Part shown: positions 55,867-63,947 of the stretch, one piece after another
Position numbering within the stretch: position 1 is the first letter of the stretch
Layout of the letters: each line of letters begins with the position of its first letter
NCBI RefSeq assembly: GCF_002872335.1
Contig: NZ_NJAG01000029.1
Location: forward strand, 1 to 63,947
Origin: Siphonobacter sp. BAB-5405
GTDB taxonomy: Bacteria > Bacteroidota > Bacteroidia > Cytophagales > Spirosomataceae
DNA: 63,947 nucleotides
Reading direction: 5' to 3'
Position numbers and translations under genes: made by a program
Notes under the pieces: model-generated
Database searches by the model: none
What the model saw: only the letters and a program-made list of their open reading frames with translations
What the model was told of the DNA's origin: nothing

Positions 55867-58800
55867 TTAGAATTGAACATTAAGACCAAGCGTGTACGAC
55901 TGCGTACGGGGGTAGAAACCACGACCATCGATACCAGGATCCAGTCCGACATCATTGATTTCCGGATCCATACCACGGTATTTGGTAATGGTCAACAGGT
56001 TACGACCCGTAGCGTACACCCGCAGATTCTTGATTACGGGTGAGTTGAATCGCCAGTTATAACCTAGCGTTACGTTGTCCAGCTTTACAAATCCACCCGG
56101 TTCTAGGTAATAATCCGAATACTGGAGAGCATCGTTGATCTGGTTGTTACGACCCAGGGCATCTTTCAGTACGTTCGTGGGCAAGTATACTTTGTTTCCG
56201 AAGAATACCTGTTGCAGATTCAGGATGTCATAACCCAGCTTGCTGCGGAAGAATACCGTCAGATCAAAGTTTTTGTACTGCAGACGGTTGTTCCAGGATA
56301 GGTATACTTTCGGAATACCATTACCGATGTAGGTGTAATCTTCGTTAGCCACAATTTTATCCGCCGTTACGGCTTCACCGGAGGCTTTGTAGAACAACCA
56401 TTTGCCTTCGGGTGTGAAACCGGCAAACCGTTTTCCGTAGAAGCTACCCAGTGAACCACCTTCGATGGTACGGATCGCATCTCCTAAAGCACCGGTACCA
56501 CCGATACCACCGAAGTTCAGGAATGTAGCCTTGAAGACATCACTCGACAGCGAAACCAGTCGGTTTTTCTGCGTGCTACCCACAACGTCCATACTCCAGG
56601 AGAAATCCTTCTTCTTGATGACCGAGCCGCTCAAGCTTAATTCTACCCCGTTGTTATCAATCGTACCTACGTTCGTAAACAGCGTAGCCTGGATGTAAGG
56701 AGGCAATTGAGTATTAAAATCACCTAATAAGTCTTTTGTCCGGCGACGGTATACGTCAAACGTACCACTCAAACGACCTTTGAAGAGGGCAAAGTCCAAA
56801 CCAAAGTTTAATTCCGCCTTCCGCTCCCAACGAAGATTCGGGTTGGGGTTATTAGTCGGTCCGTAGGTTTGACGCCATACGTTATCGTCGTTCAAGTAGA
56901 AGTTACCCGTACTTAAACGTACCAGTGAACGGTAGTTTGGGATTCCCTGGTTACCCGTGATCCCATACCCTACGCGGAACTTCAAATCATCAAAGACATT
57001 GAGTGACTTGATGAAATTTTCCTGAGCTAAATTCCAACCTACGGAAGCGGCGGGGAAGTTACCGAACTTGTTATTCTTACCGAAGCGAGAAGAGCCTTCC
57101 CGACGCAGAATGAACTGAGCGATGTACTTGCCTTTGTAATCGTAGTTCAACCGGCCGAAAAACGCAACGAGCGTATTGTCTTCTTTAAAGCTGCCCAAGG
57201 AAGATTTACCCAAAGCGATGAAGTTACCTGCACCGAGGTTATTTTCCTGGAACTGATCGTTTAAGAATCCACTGTTTGCTCCTTGAAACCAGGAACGCAC
57301 GTTATACTGATAACTATACCCAGCCAGTGCTTTGAATCCATGATCCTGATGAAACTTGGTTTCGTATTCCAATGTAGACTCGAACGTAGACAAGTTTCTG
57401 ATCTCATTGTACTTACGTGCATACCCTGTTCCAGCGATGGGCGTACCGTTTAACTGATCCAGCACCGAGCGACGCGAATCCCGGTTCCGGTATTCATCAT
57501 CATTCCAAACATCCCGCTGAACAGCTCCAAAGGCACTCGCTTTAAAGCCTTTAAAGGGTTCTAACGTAAAGCGGATATCGGCAGAAGTCGTTTGCTGATC
57601 CCGAGTCAACCTCTCTTGGTTCAAGCGACCAATGGGGTTTACGGTCGACCCTTCCTCGTAGTAGCGGCCCGTCTTAGGGTCAAACAGCGGTTGCGTCGGG
57701 TTACGGCCCAGGGCCTCTTCAAAATCACCCGTATTACCACCTAGCAAGTTCGCTTTATTGAAGTTGGTCGCCAGATTAGCCGACGTAGAAAGCAGGTTAT
57801 TTAATGATTTCTGAAAGACGCTTAAACGACCACCAAATTGCTTCCGCCAGTTTTGAATCGTAATGGGGTTGGCTTCGTTGTAGTACATCGAAACGCGGTA
57901 ATTACTATTCGCACCGCTACCGCCTGAAAGAGCCATGTTGTGGTAGTGGCTTAAATTACCTTTATCAAGCATCAGATCGTAGAAATCCGTATTCGCCCCC
58001 CAATCACGCATTTGGCTAGCCTTGGGGTTCGTTGGATCCTGCATCGCTGCCCGCCAATCCGCAGCGGTTAAAAACTGAGGGCGTTTAGCAACGACTTCGT
58101 GCTGAGCATAGGTAGAATACGTCAGCGTTGGAGGGCCTCCTTTTCCTTTTTTCGTCGTCACCAGAATTACCCCGGCATTTCCCCGTGTACCGTAGATTGC
58201 CGCCGCTGAACCGTCTTTCAATACGTCAAACGATTCAATATCATCCTGTTGCAGCAGATCCAGATTACCACCGGGAATACCATCGATAACGACCAGGGGT
58301 GAACGATCTCCATTGATGGAGACAATACCCCGCAGCTGAATAGCCGGGCTAGAGTTCGGGTTGTTACCCTGGGTACGCGTAATCTGCAGACCTGCTACTT
58401 TACCCTGAATCAAATCCAGTGCATTCCGGGTACCACCCTGGTTGAAGTCTTCGGTTTTGATCGTCGATACCGCCGAAGTTACTTCCTGCCGACGCTGCGT
58501 ACCGTAACCGACTACTACGACTTCATTCAGGGACTTGATGTCCGATTTCATCGTCACATCAATCGTCGTCTGGTTATTGACGGGAACTTCCTGTGACTCA
58601 TAGCCAATCGAAGAAAATACCAGTACGGCATTGCCATCGGGTACGTTCAGGGAGTAACGACCTTCGGCGTTCGTAACCGTACCTACGTTCGGCGTACCTT
58701 TCAGCAAAATCGTTACACTCGGTACTACCGATCCCGTTTCATCTTTTACCTGTCCCGTAACCGTCAGCAGGGGCTTGTCACCCTGAATCTTGCTGGGCAT

Positions 58801-59205
58801 CATCAGCGTGATGTACCGCTCAATGAACGTAGGCTCCAGCCGGTTGGCACGCGTGAGAATCAGGCGATTGCCGACCAGTTCAAACTTAATCTGAAGGGGT
58901 TGGAGCAAACGTTGCAGTACCACACTCAGGCTTTCATTCGACGCGTTCAGCGTTACCGAACGTTGCGATTGAATCAGGTCAGGGCTATACGAAAATTTAA
59001 CACCCGCTGCTTTTTCCAGCTGGGATAGTACTTCACTCACACTCTTATTTTGAAGCTCGATGCTGATCTTTTTATTCATGAACTCCTGAGCTCTACCATC
59101 AAGGGCGACGGAGACATTCGTAAAGAAGGCAACAATCAGAAGCTGGAGTACGGTTAATCGCATGATCTTCCACCCAATTTCTTTGGAGAATAACGGTTGT
59201 TTCAT
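55867..59205 (-). CDS. SusC/RagA-type importer with N-terminal STN domain
   Basis: 1,112-residue TonB-dependent importer. After the signal peptide come an STN signalling domain (about 45-100; KKISIELQNKSVSEVLSQLE, FELVGNRLILTR), a carboxypeptidase-D-like domain (LTVTGQVKDETGSVVPSVTI), the SusC box (LNEVVVVGYGTQRR), plug (GSAAAIYGTRGNAGVILVTT) and barrel ending LGLNVQF. The STN domain contacts a FecR-type anti-sigma factor, here encoded next to it, so ligand uptake should trigger its own transcription. It starts a separate transcript, because a terminator sits between FecR and this gene. Confidence 0.95.
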   Translation of the reverse strand: MKQPLFSKEIGWKIMRLTVLQLLIVAFFTNVSVALDGRAQEFMNKKISIELQNKSVSEVLSQLEKAAGVKFSYSPDLIQSQRSVTLNASNESLSVVLQRLLQPLQIKFELVGNRLILTRANRLEPTFIERYITLMMPSKIQGDKPLLTVTGQVKDETGSVVPSVTILLKGTPNVGTVTNAEGRYSLNVPDGNAVLVFSSIGYESQEVPVNNQTTIDVTMKSDIKSLNEVVVVGYGTQRRQEVTSAVSTIKTEDFNQGGTRNALDLIQGKVAGLQITRTQGNNPNSSPAIQLRGIVSINGDRSPLVVIDGIPGGNLDLLQQDDIESFDVLKDGSAAAIYGTRGNAGVILVTTKKGKGGPPTLTYSTYAQHEVVAKRPQFLTAADWRAAMQDPTNPKASQMRDWGANTDFYDLMLDKGNLSHYHNMALSGGSGANSNYRVSMYYNEANPITIQNWRKQFGGRLSVFQKSLNNLLSTSANLATNFNKANLLGGNTGDFEEALGRNPTQPLFDPKTGRYYEEGSTVNPIGRLNQERLTRDQQTTSADIRFTLEPFKGFKASAFGAVQRDVWNDDEYRNRDSRRSVLDQLNGTPIAGTGYARKYNEIRNLSTFESTLEYETKFHQDHGFKALAGYSYQYNVRSWFQGANSGFLNDQFQENNLGAGNFIALGKSSLGSFKEDNTLVAFFGRLNYDYKGKYIAQFILRREGSSRFGKNNKFGNFPAASVGWNLAQENFIKSLNVFDDLKFRVGYGITGNQGIPNYRSLVRLSTGNFYLNDDNVWRQTYGPTNNPNPNLRWERKAELNFGLDFALFKGRLSGTFDVYRRRTKDLLGDFNTQLPPYIQATLFTNVGTIDNNGVELSLSGSVIKKKDFSWSMDVVGSTQKNRLVSLSSDVFKATFLNFGGIGGTGALGDAIRTIEGGSLGSFYGKRFAGFTPEGKWLFYKASGEAVTADKIVANEDYTYIGNGIPKVYLSWNNRLQYKNFDLTVFFRSKLGYDILNLQQVFFGNKVYLPTNVLKDALGRNNQINDALQYSDYYLEPGGFVKLDNVTLGYNWRFNSPVIKNLRVYATGRNLLTITKYRGMDPEINDVGLDPGIDGRGFYPRTQSYTLGLNVQF

Positions 59206-59300
59206 ACATTTGAAATGGTTTTTTTAAACAGAAAAACGCAAATGAATCCCTGCATCCGTTAGAAGCGGATGAGCACAAGCTATGCAGAGGGAATTGTTTG

Positions 59301-59337
59301 AAAAGTCAGTGATGGTAGGAACATCACTGGCTTTTTT
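59301..59337 (-). terminator. Terminator between FecR and the STN-SusC gene
   Basis: 13-bp stem AAAAGTCAGTGAT/ATCACTGGCTTTT (one G-T pair) with a 9-nt loop and T tract on the minus strand, about 70 nt after the FecR stop. It means SusC is read from its own, presumably sigma-dependent, promoter. Confidence 0.75.
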
Positions 59338-59405
59338 CACTTATAGAAAGGGGTTACGACATAAAAGGGGGTTAGGGGTTATAGTACAGGGTTTAGTTCA
59401 AATGT

Positions 59406-60485
59406 TTAAGGTCGGCAGCCCCGACCGCTCACGGCTACGAAATTTTCCTGAGCAGCCCAGTTGGCTTCTATCGTCTTGCAGATAATATCTAATTTCTGTG
59501 AAAGCGTTCCTTCTTTCAAATCGGTCGTAATGCGGCAATTGCTCAGCGAAGGATTTTGGAAAATGACCTTAATACCATAGGTCCGCTCAATTTCAGCAAT
59601 GACTTCGCTGACAGGAACGGCGTTATACACCAGATTGACGGGCCGGAGTACCAGCGTCTTCGCCTCCACCAGCGTATTCACGGGGCTTCGGAATAACCGG
59701 GATTCTTTCCGGGCGAAAACGACCTGTTCATTGGGCTGCAGCACCAGATCATCTGCTTCTTTTGAAGCATCCTCGAAGACTTTATGAGACGAAACCGAAA
59801 CCTTCCCTGTCCGTACGGTCAGGATGACATTATTATCGCGATTGTAAGCCTTGATGTTGAAACTAGTCCCTAATACTTTAGCCACCAGTCCATTGGCGTA
59901 TACCAGGAAGGGCCGGGTGGTGTCGCGGACTACCTCGAAATAGGCTTCCCCAGACAGAGAAACCATACGATTCTGAGTCCGGAATGGATTTTCGTAGCGA
60001 AGATTACTTCCCTTTTGCAAAATAACGGAGCTTCCGTCGGGCAGGGAAACCAGACGAGGCTTGGTGTTGACGTTGCTAATGGTGACTGAATCGGGTTGCG
60101 GGATCGGCGTCACCTGAGCGAGCTGCGGAGCTTCTGCAGGCTGGAGCATCGTCCAGCTTAAACCGATACCCAGCACCACTACTGCCGCTGCTACCCAGCT
60201 CCAGGCAAACGAACGCCGTACGGGTGCCGGGAATAATTGCTGGCGAACGGATTGCCAGATTTCTTCTTCTTTCCGGGGGTCTGGCTGAACCTGAGCCAGT
60301 TCCGTACTCGCTTTTTTGAGCCTACGCACTACGGTAGCAGCCTGCCGAATTACGGCTTCCTGTTCGGGGTGTTTCCGGCGATAGCTTTCCCAATGGGCCA
60401 CGGTGGACGCATCGGGGTCATTTACCCACTTCCGAAACGAAGGATTGCCAATAAAATCTTGTAGCAAGTCAGGCTTTTGATCCAT
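59406..60485 (-). CDS. FecR-family anti-sigma/sigma regulator
   Basis: 359-residue single-pass inner-membrane protein. The N-terminal cytoplasmic part (DLLQDFIGNPSFRKWVNDPD) binds the sigma factor; a helix (SFAWSWVAAAVVVLGIGLSW, about 87-107) spans the membrane; the periplasmic FecR domain has TKPRLVSLPDGSSVILQKGS, VSLSGEAYFEVVRD and FNIKAYNRDNNVILTVRTGK. The last domain (NLVYNAVPVSEVIAEIERTYG, TTDLKEGTLSQKLDIIC) is the DUF4974-like STN-related tail that contacts the STN domain of SusC. It lies 131 nt after the sigma gene. It should hold the sigma factor until the ligand signal arrives. Confidence 0.93.
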   Translation of the reverse strand: MDQKPDLLQDFIGNPSFRKWVNDPDASTVAHWESYRRKHPEQEAVIRQAATVVRRLKKASTELAQVQPDPRKEEEIWQSVRQQLFPAPVRRSFAWSWVAAAVVVLGIGLSWTMLQPAEAPQLAQVTPIPQPDSVTISNVNTKPRLVSLPDGSSVILQKGSNLRYENPFRTQNRMVSLSGEAYFEVVRDTTRPFLVYANGLVAKVLGTSFNIKAYNRDNNVILTVRTGKVSVSSHKVFEDASKEADDLVLQPNEQVVFARKESRLFRSPVNTLVEAKTLVLRPVNLVYNAVPVSEVIAEIERTYGIKVIFQNPSLSNCRITTDLKEGTLSQKLDIICKTIEANWAAQENFVAVSGRGCRP

Positions 60486-60616
60486 GCAGACGAACTTTTC
60501 TAGTAGAGATAGTGCAGAATCACACCCCTCAACTCAGTTTTTAAATTATTTTTTTAATTAATTGGACTTCGCAGCTTTCGGGTGATAGCTTCAGCTCGTA
60601 GAAATGCAATGACTTA

Positions 60617-61222
60617 TCAGCGTAACCAGTACAGTATCACCACTAAAAGTGTGTCTGTCAGCAGTTTACGCAACAGTCCATACGCCCGGTTGAGATGATT
60701 GTTGACGGATTGCTGGTTTATACCCATAATACCCGCAATTTCTTCCGTGCTGAATTCATCGTAGAAAGCAAGCATAATGGCCTCCCGCTGCCGGCCGGGC
60801 AGTTCTTCCAGGGCTTTCTTCAAGCGGGCATTTTGTAAGGAAGTGACTTCTTCTTCAATCAGGCTGGCTTCAATGGCAGGACTATACAGTTCCTGAAATT
60901 TGTCTTCCGGATTATCCTCGTCATCTTCGGCCACAAGGGGCAGGTCCGCCTGTCGCAGGTTATACAGGCGATTTCGTAAAACCCGAAACAGGTAAAATTT
61001 GATGGTATGCAGGCTTTTCAAATTTTCCCGTCGCTTCCACAATTCCACATATACGTCCTGAATGGCATCTTCTACCAGTTCGGGATCATTACTAATGCGT
61101 TTTCCGTAGGAAAGCAGCATGGTAAAATGGTCGCGGTAAATTTGCTCAAACGCCTGGATGTCGCCTTGCTTGAAGGCGATCCAAAGTTCCGTATCGTCCG
61201 TGTATGTCAGGCTTTTCGTCAA
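60617..61222 (-). CDS. FecI-like ECF sigma factor
   Basis: 201-residue ECF sigma factor of the Bacteroidota FecI type. Region 2: AFEQIYRDHFTMLLSYGKRI and ELVEDAIQDVYVELWKRREN; region 4: ALEELPGRQREAIMLAFYDE, FSTEEIAGIMGINQQSVNNH (helix-turn-helix) and LNRAYGLLRKLL. It directs RNA polymerase to the SusC promoter of the same locus when released by FecR. A clear promoter (TTG, 18 nt, TATATTCG) lies just upstream, so the regulator is made constitutively with a short leader. It is the first gene of the locus. Confidence 0.95.
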   Translation of the reverse strand: MTKSLTYTDDTELWIAFKQGDIQAFEQIYRDHFTMLLSYGKRISNDPELVEDAIQDVYVELWKRRENLKSLHTIKFYLFRVLRNRLYNLRQADLPLVAEDDEDNPEDKFQELYSPAIEASLIEEEVTSLQNARLKKALEELPGRQREAIMLAFYDEFSTEEIAGIMGINQQSVNNHLNRAYGLLRKLLTDTLLVVILYWLR

Positions 61223-61242
61223 GGGCTACTCGTTCTAACCTT

Positions 61243-61271
61243 CGAATATACGGCCTAAACTACGCGAACAA
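61243..61271 (-). promoter_or_regulatory. Promoter of the FecI-like sigma gene
   Basis: On the minus strand TTG at 61271-61269 and TATATTCG at 61250-61243 (matches TAnnTTYG) with an 18-nt spacer, 20 nt from the coding start. It is a good vegetative-type Bacteroidota promoter. Confidence 0.7.
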
Positions 61272-61366
61272 AAATCTATTCGGTGGTAAGAAGTCTTTAA
61301 CTATACGTTACTGCCCGAAATGGTATAACTTTTTCTGTTGTGCTGCCTAACCAACCTTTTAAAGCA

Positions 61367-61564
61367 ATGCCTTGGACGCACACGAATTATCCGGATTCCC
61401 TGAAAAACTTCATGGCTCCGGTTCGAAAAAAAGCCATTGCGATTGCAAACGCCCTTCTGGCCGATGGCCGACCGGAAGACTCCGCAATCGCGATTGCCAC
61501 CGAAAAAGCCAAAGAATGGGCCGAAAACCGCGGCATGAAAGTTCGCAAAACCCGAACTACCTGA
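61367..61564 (+). CDS. Small YdaT-like protein
   Basis: 65 residues starting MPWTHTNYPDSLKNFMAP, followed by RKKAIAIANALLADGRPE and IAIATEKAKEWAENRG. This matches the short N-terminal domain of the YdaT-type proteins, helical and highly conserved in stress-related small proteins across bacteria. Function unknown. The start at 61367 begins the typical MPW motif; 61340 is a longer alternative. It shares a bidirectional terminator with the cytochrome gene. Confidence 0.8.
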   Translation: MPWTHTNYPDSLKNFMAPVRKKAIAIANALLADGRPEDSAIAIATEKAKEWAENRGMKVRKTRTT

Positions 61565-61565
61565 T

Positions 61566-61610
61566 AACAAAACCCCACCCCCGAAGCCTCCTCCGGGTGG
61601 GGTTTTGTTT
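61566..61610. terminator. Bidirectional terminator between YdaT-like and cytochrome genes
   Basis: 15-bp stem AACAAAACCCCACCC/GGGTGGGGTTTTGTT with a 14-nt loop, 2 nt after the plus-strand stop and at the minus-strand stop; T residues follow on both strands. Confidence 0.85.
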
Positions 61611-62584
61611 TAATACGGAATAAATCGCTGGGTAACTCGCAAAACGGGTTTGAGTGTTTGCAGGTACGCATACATGGCTCCCAGGTCTTTCTCCGCCATA
61701 CCGCCATACATGGTCCAAGGCATGATCGTCTGAAAGTCGCCGTGTTTCAGCGAACGAAGTTCGTAGGTAGAATCGGCAAAAGACTTAAAGCGGGCAATGA
61801 AGTCCTGACGGGTCCAGCGGCCCAAACCCGTTTCCGGATCGGGCGTCAGGTTGGCCGATACCAGTACCCCAATGTCAGAAGCAAACTCCCGCCCTCCGGC
61901 AAAGGCCTCTGTTTCAATAACTTGTCCATTCTCTTCCCGGGTGTGGCATTCTTTACAGCCCGCGGCGTTCACCAGGTAAGCTCCATAGGCTACTTCGTCC
62001 GACTCGCCGGGTCGTTGCTGTGGCGTCGCTGGTTCAGGAATGGTATTCAAAATAAAGTTAAACGGAAAGTCAGCTTTACTTTCGGGTACCGCATTTTCCT
62101 GGGCAGGGATACTCCGCAGGTAAGCGATGATGTCGTACACGTCTTCGGGGTCCATGCGGCCATAATAGCTATAGGGCATGACCGGAAACAAGGCGTGCCC
62201 ATCTTTGCTAACCCCCGTCGTAATGGCCCGAAAGATTTCGCCGTCGGTCCAGTTTTTCAAGGCAGTCGGGGTAATGTTGCTCGCATAAAATGTTCCGGGG
62301 AAACCTTCGTCCTCGCCAAACACGGCCCCGCCTTTGCCCAGCGTACCTTCGACCATCGGTCCCGAAAATTTGCGAAAATCGCGGGTACTGTGACAGTCCA
62401 TGCAAACGGACACGTGATTGGCCAGGTATTCACCCCGGCGGACCCGCTCGGGACTGACTGTCACTTTTAACTGTGGCGGGGGTCCTACATCAGGCAGAGC
62501 CATTTTCAGGTAGGTAAGGCCCCCACCTATGGCTATGACGATTCCCAATGCCGTGTAGGCAAGGATTTTTCCAACTGGTTTCAT
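61610..62584 (-). CDS. Diheme cytochrome c (second)
   Basis: 324-residue membrane-anchored cytochrome (anchor AYTALGIVIAIGGGLTYLKM near the N-terminus). The two heme sites are CMDCH (Cys61, Cys64, His65) and CKECH in NAAGCKECHTREE. The domains read RGEYLANHVSVCMDCHSTRD and GAYLVNAAGCKECHT, the double-domain pattern of dehydrogenase-linked cytochromes. It could take electrons from the GMC or propeller dehydrogenases. The start at 62584 places the anchor at the N-terminus; a longer frame begins at 62641. It is on its own transcript. Confidence 0.9.
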   Translation of the reverse strand: MKPVGKILAYTALGIVIAIGGGLTYLKMALPDVGPPPQLKVTVSPERVRRGEYLANHVSVCMDCHSTRDFRKFSGPMVEGTLGKGGAVFGEDEGFPGTFYASNITPTALKNWTDGEIFRAITTGVSKDGHALFPVMPYSYYGRMDPEDVYDIIAYLRSIPAQENAVPESKADFPFNFILNTIPEPATPQQRPGESDEVAYGAYLVNAAGCKECHTREENGQVIETEAFAGGREFASDIGVLVSANLTPDPETGLGRWTRQDFIARFKSFADSTYELRSLKHGDFQTIMPWTMYGGMAEKDLGAMYAYLQTLKPVLRVTQRFIPY

Positions 62585-62761
62585 TGACTTTGGCGGTAAG
62601 GATAAGTTCTTTATACCGTTGACGGAGAGGGCAAGAGTCAACGGAAGTGCGTGAAGAACAAACCTATGAAAAAATCCTGAAAGCGAAGCCCGGCATCGTT
62701 CACACTAAAGCCTTTTTACTCACCGTTTATAGCTTTGACTCCGTAGTTACGAGCCTTCTTT

Positions 62762-63643
62762 ATGATCCGTATGAAATCTTTTTTGATTGGTAGTTTAGTA
62801 CTTATTTCTTCGGCCCTGCACGCTCAGGACGCCAAAAGCTTACTCGATGATGGCCTGAAGAAAGCCCAGGCTGGTCAGGTCCGCGAAGCCCTTACGTCGT
62901 TCGATCAATCCATTGCCCTTAAAGATGACTATCCGGTACGCCAGAGCCGGGGAATGGCCTACTCACTCTTACGGCGGTACGAGGATGCGGTTACGGATTT
63001 TACCAAAGCGATTACCTTTAAACCGGATGCGAAAAAATCCATGGTGAGTCGGGGAATTGCCCGTAAGAAATTAGCCGATTATCGCGGAGCCCTGAGCGAT
63101 TTCTCGGCCGCCCTGAAAGTCGATAGCAAACTTGCTGAGGCTTACTATAACCGAGCTTTGGTCTATGAATTACTGGGCGAAACGGAGAAAGCCTGTAGCG
63201 ATTACAAAGCAGCCTTTGCCCAGGGGATGAAACCCGCCGAGCTGAAAGTGGAAACCTGTAATAATCCGTTACCTACGCCGGCGAACCGGAAGCCTTTGTT
63301 ACAACTGGCGGGTACGGCGACGGATGCCAAATACGGTACGACCAAAGCTACACCCATTAAAGTCGGAACGAGTCCGGCTGGCGAATACGAAAACCTGACG
63401 ACGTACCTGGATCTACTCCGCGACGGCCAGAATAAACCCGTGGAGTATAAGAAGACGGGTTCGTTACCCTATGCCTCCAGTAACGCTCCCAACGGAAAAG
63501 GCACCATCGATGTCGTGGAGATTAACTACCGGGATACGAAAAATGTAGCCAAGAAAACGACCCTGTATTTGACCATCTTCGATTTTGAAGCTCCCAAAGC
63601 TCCCCTGGGTCTGAAAAGTGTAGTAGCCGTGGCTAGCAAATAA
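62762..63643 (+). CDS. Secreted TPR protein
   Basis: 293 residues with a signal peptide (IRMKSFLIGSLVLISSALHA). About three tetratricopeptide repeats follow (KSLLDDGLKKAQAGQVREAL, RQSRGMAYSLLRRYEDAVTD, RGIARKKLADYRGALSDFSA, AEAYYNRALVYELLGETEKA), then a basic C-terminal half (about 190-293) with no repeats or known family. TPR proteins serve as protein-protein scaffolds. It is a single gene. A start at Met4 (62771) is equally possible. Confidence 0.85.
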   Translation: MIRMKSFLIGSLVLISSALHAQDAKSLLDDGLKKAQAGQVREALTSFDQSIALKDDYPVRQSRGMAYSLLRRYEDAVTDFTKAITFKPDAKKSMVSRGIARKKLADYRGALSDFSAALKVDSKLAEAYYNRALVYELLGETEKACSDYKAAFAQGMKPAELKVETCNNPLPTPANRKPLLQLAGTATDAKYGTTKATPIKVGTSPAGEYENLTTYLDLLRDGQNKPVEYKKTGSLPYASSNAPNGKGTIDVVEINYRDTKNVAKKTTLYLTIFDFEAPKAPLGLKSVVAVASK

Positions 63644-63655
63644 GTAGTATTTCTT

Positions 63656-63705
63656 GTAGACACACGAACGGCTCGCTTCAGAAAGCGAGCCGTTCGTGTG
63701 TCTAC
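63656..63705 (+). terminator. 23-bp perfect inverted repeat after the TPR gene
   Basis: The arms at 63656-63678 and 63683-63705 pair perfectly around the 4-nt loop CAGA. It starts 12 nt after the stop. There is no T tract (the sequence after is GCCATT), so it may be a transcript-end stabiliser rather than a classical Rho-independent terminator. Confidence 0.5.
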
Positions 63706-63947
63706 GCCATTGTTGGGAATTGGCATACCATCATCAGAACCCGGCTATGGCTATACGCTCAAGAATCTTAATATAGTGATTACATGGAATAGGTTATTCC
63801 TTCGGATGGATCGTTTAGCTTTGGCACCCGTGACAAGACCTTTGCCCTTTCTAATCAAACGATTATGCGTGTATCCTTCGTAATCATCCCACCAACTCCC
63901 TTTCCCTTTTTTTACTGTTCCTTTCGCTGGTTGATGTTTAGCATTGC
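63706..63947. other. Unassigned end of the window
   Basis: No gene can be supported in the last 240 bases; a 61-codon frame (63698-63883) overlaps the inverted repeat and has no family pattern. A neighbour probably starts just past the end. Confidence 0.4.

Noticed and set aside
61658-62470. 270-residue plus-strand frame
   Set aside because: Antisense shadow of the diheme cytochrome c gene, which has both CxxCH motifs.

Overview
The window looks like a chromosome segment of a Bacteroidota bacterium, most likely a Cytophagales (Spirosoma/Siphonobacter-like) environmental species. The basis is: two SusC/SusD outer-membrane pairs, a FecI/FecR-type sigma/anti-sigma pair, LytS-type histidine kinases with a LytTR regulator, a MuiA-family protein, a bacterial GH3 protein, and several promoters of the Bacteroidota type (TTG, about 19 nt, TAnnTTTG) with no clear Shine-Dalgarno sequences. 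No rRNA, tRNA, CRISPR array, phage or complete insertion sequence was seen.

Layout. 0.4-4.4 kb: a NeuD-like acyltransferase, then a methionine module: a SAM-I riboswitch, O-acetylhomoserine sulfhydrylase (metY), and a homoserine O-acetyltransferase (metX) that carries an extra C-terminal domain resembling a LytTR DNA-binding domain. 4.9-6.9 kb: a PagL-like lipid A deacylase, then a long AT-rich gene-free stretch with a promoter-plus-terminator unit that looks like a small RNA. 7-12 kb: gluconate-dehydrogenase-subunit-3/GMC oxidoreductase pair and a TonB-dependent siderophore-type receptor. 12-15 kb: zinc-ribbon membrane protein, acyltransferase, class A beta-lactamase. 15-20 kb: first SusC/SusD pair. 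20-24 kb: MuiA-family protein with an inserted carboxypeptidase-D-like domain, gene remnants, an ECF sigma factor with a membrane anti-sigma-like partner. 24-30 kb: mostly housekeeping genes on the minus strand (proC, a TlpA-like thioredoxin, gatB, smpB) plus a glycosyltransferase. 30-37 kb: OmpH/Skp-like protein, penicillin acylase family enzyme, and a LytTR response regulator overlapped by two tandem sensor kinases. 37-40 kb: diheme cytochrome c, lipoprotein, secreted protein. 40-46 kb: glycosyltransferase, MsbA-like ABC exporter, glycerophosphodiesterase, GH3 protein. 46-50 kb: outer-membrane barrel, OmpA lipoprotein, 2Fe-2S ferredoxin, an orphan third LytS-type kinase, MOSC protein. 50-61 kb: a minus-strand glycan-use locus (ECF sigma, FecR, STN-SusC, SusD, DUF1080 protein, and a frameshifted beta-propeller/cytochrome c protein). 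61-64 kb: YdaT-like small protein, second diheme cytochrome c, TPR protein.

Working together. The FecI/FecR/SusC/SusD locus should sense and import a glycan or glycoside. Its DUF1080 (3-keto-disaccharide hydrolase family) protein fits with the GMC oxidoreductase and subunit-3 pair at 7 kb, a gene combination known for periplasmic oxidation of sugars at C3; the diheme cytochromes could take the electrons. This link is inference. The most unusual items are the MetX-LytTR-like fusion, the candidate small RNA near 6.5 kb, the MuiA protein with a SusC-like segment, and the pair of tandem kinases sharing one regulator.
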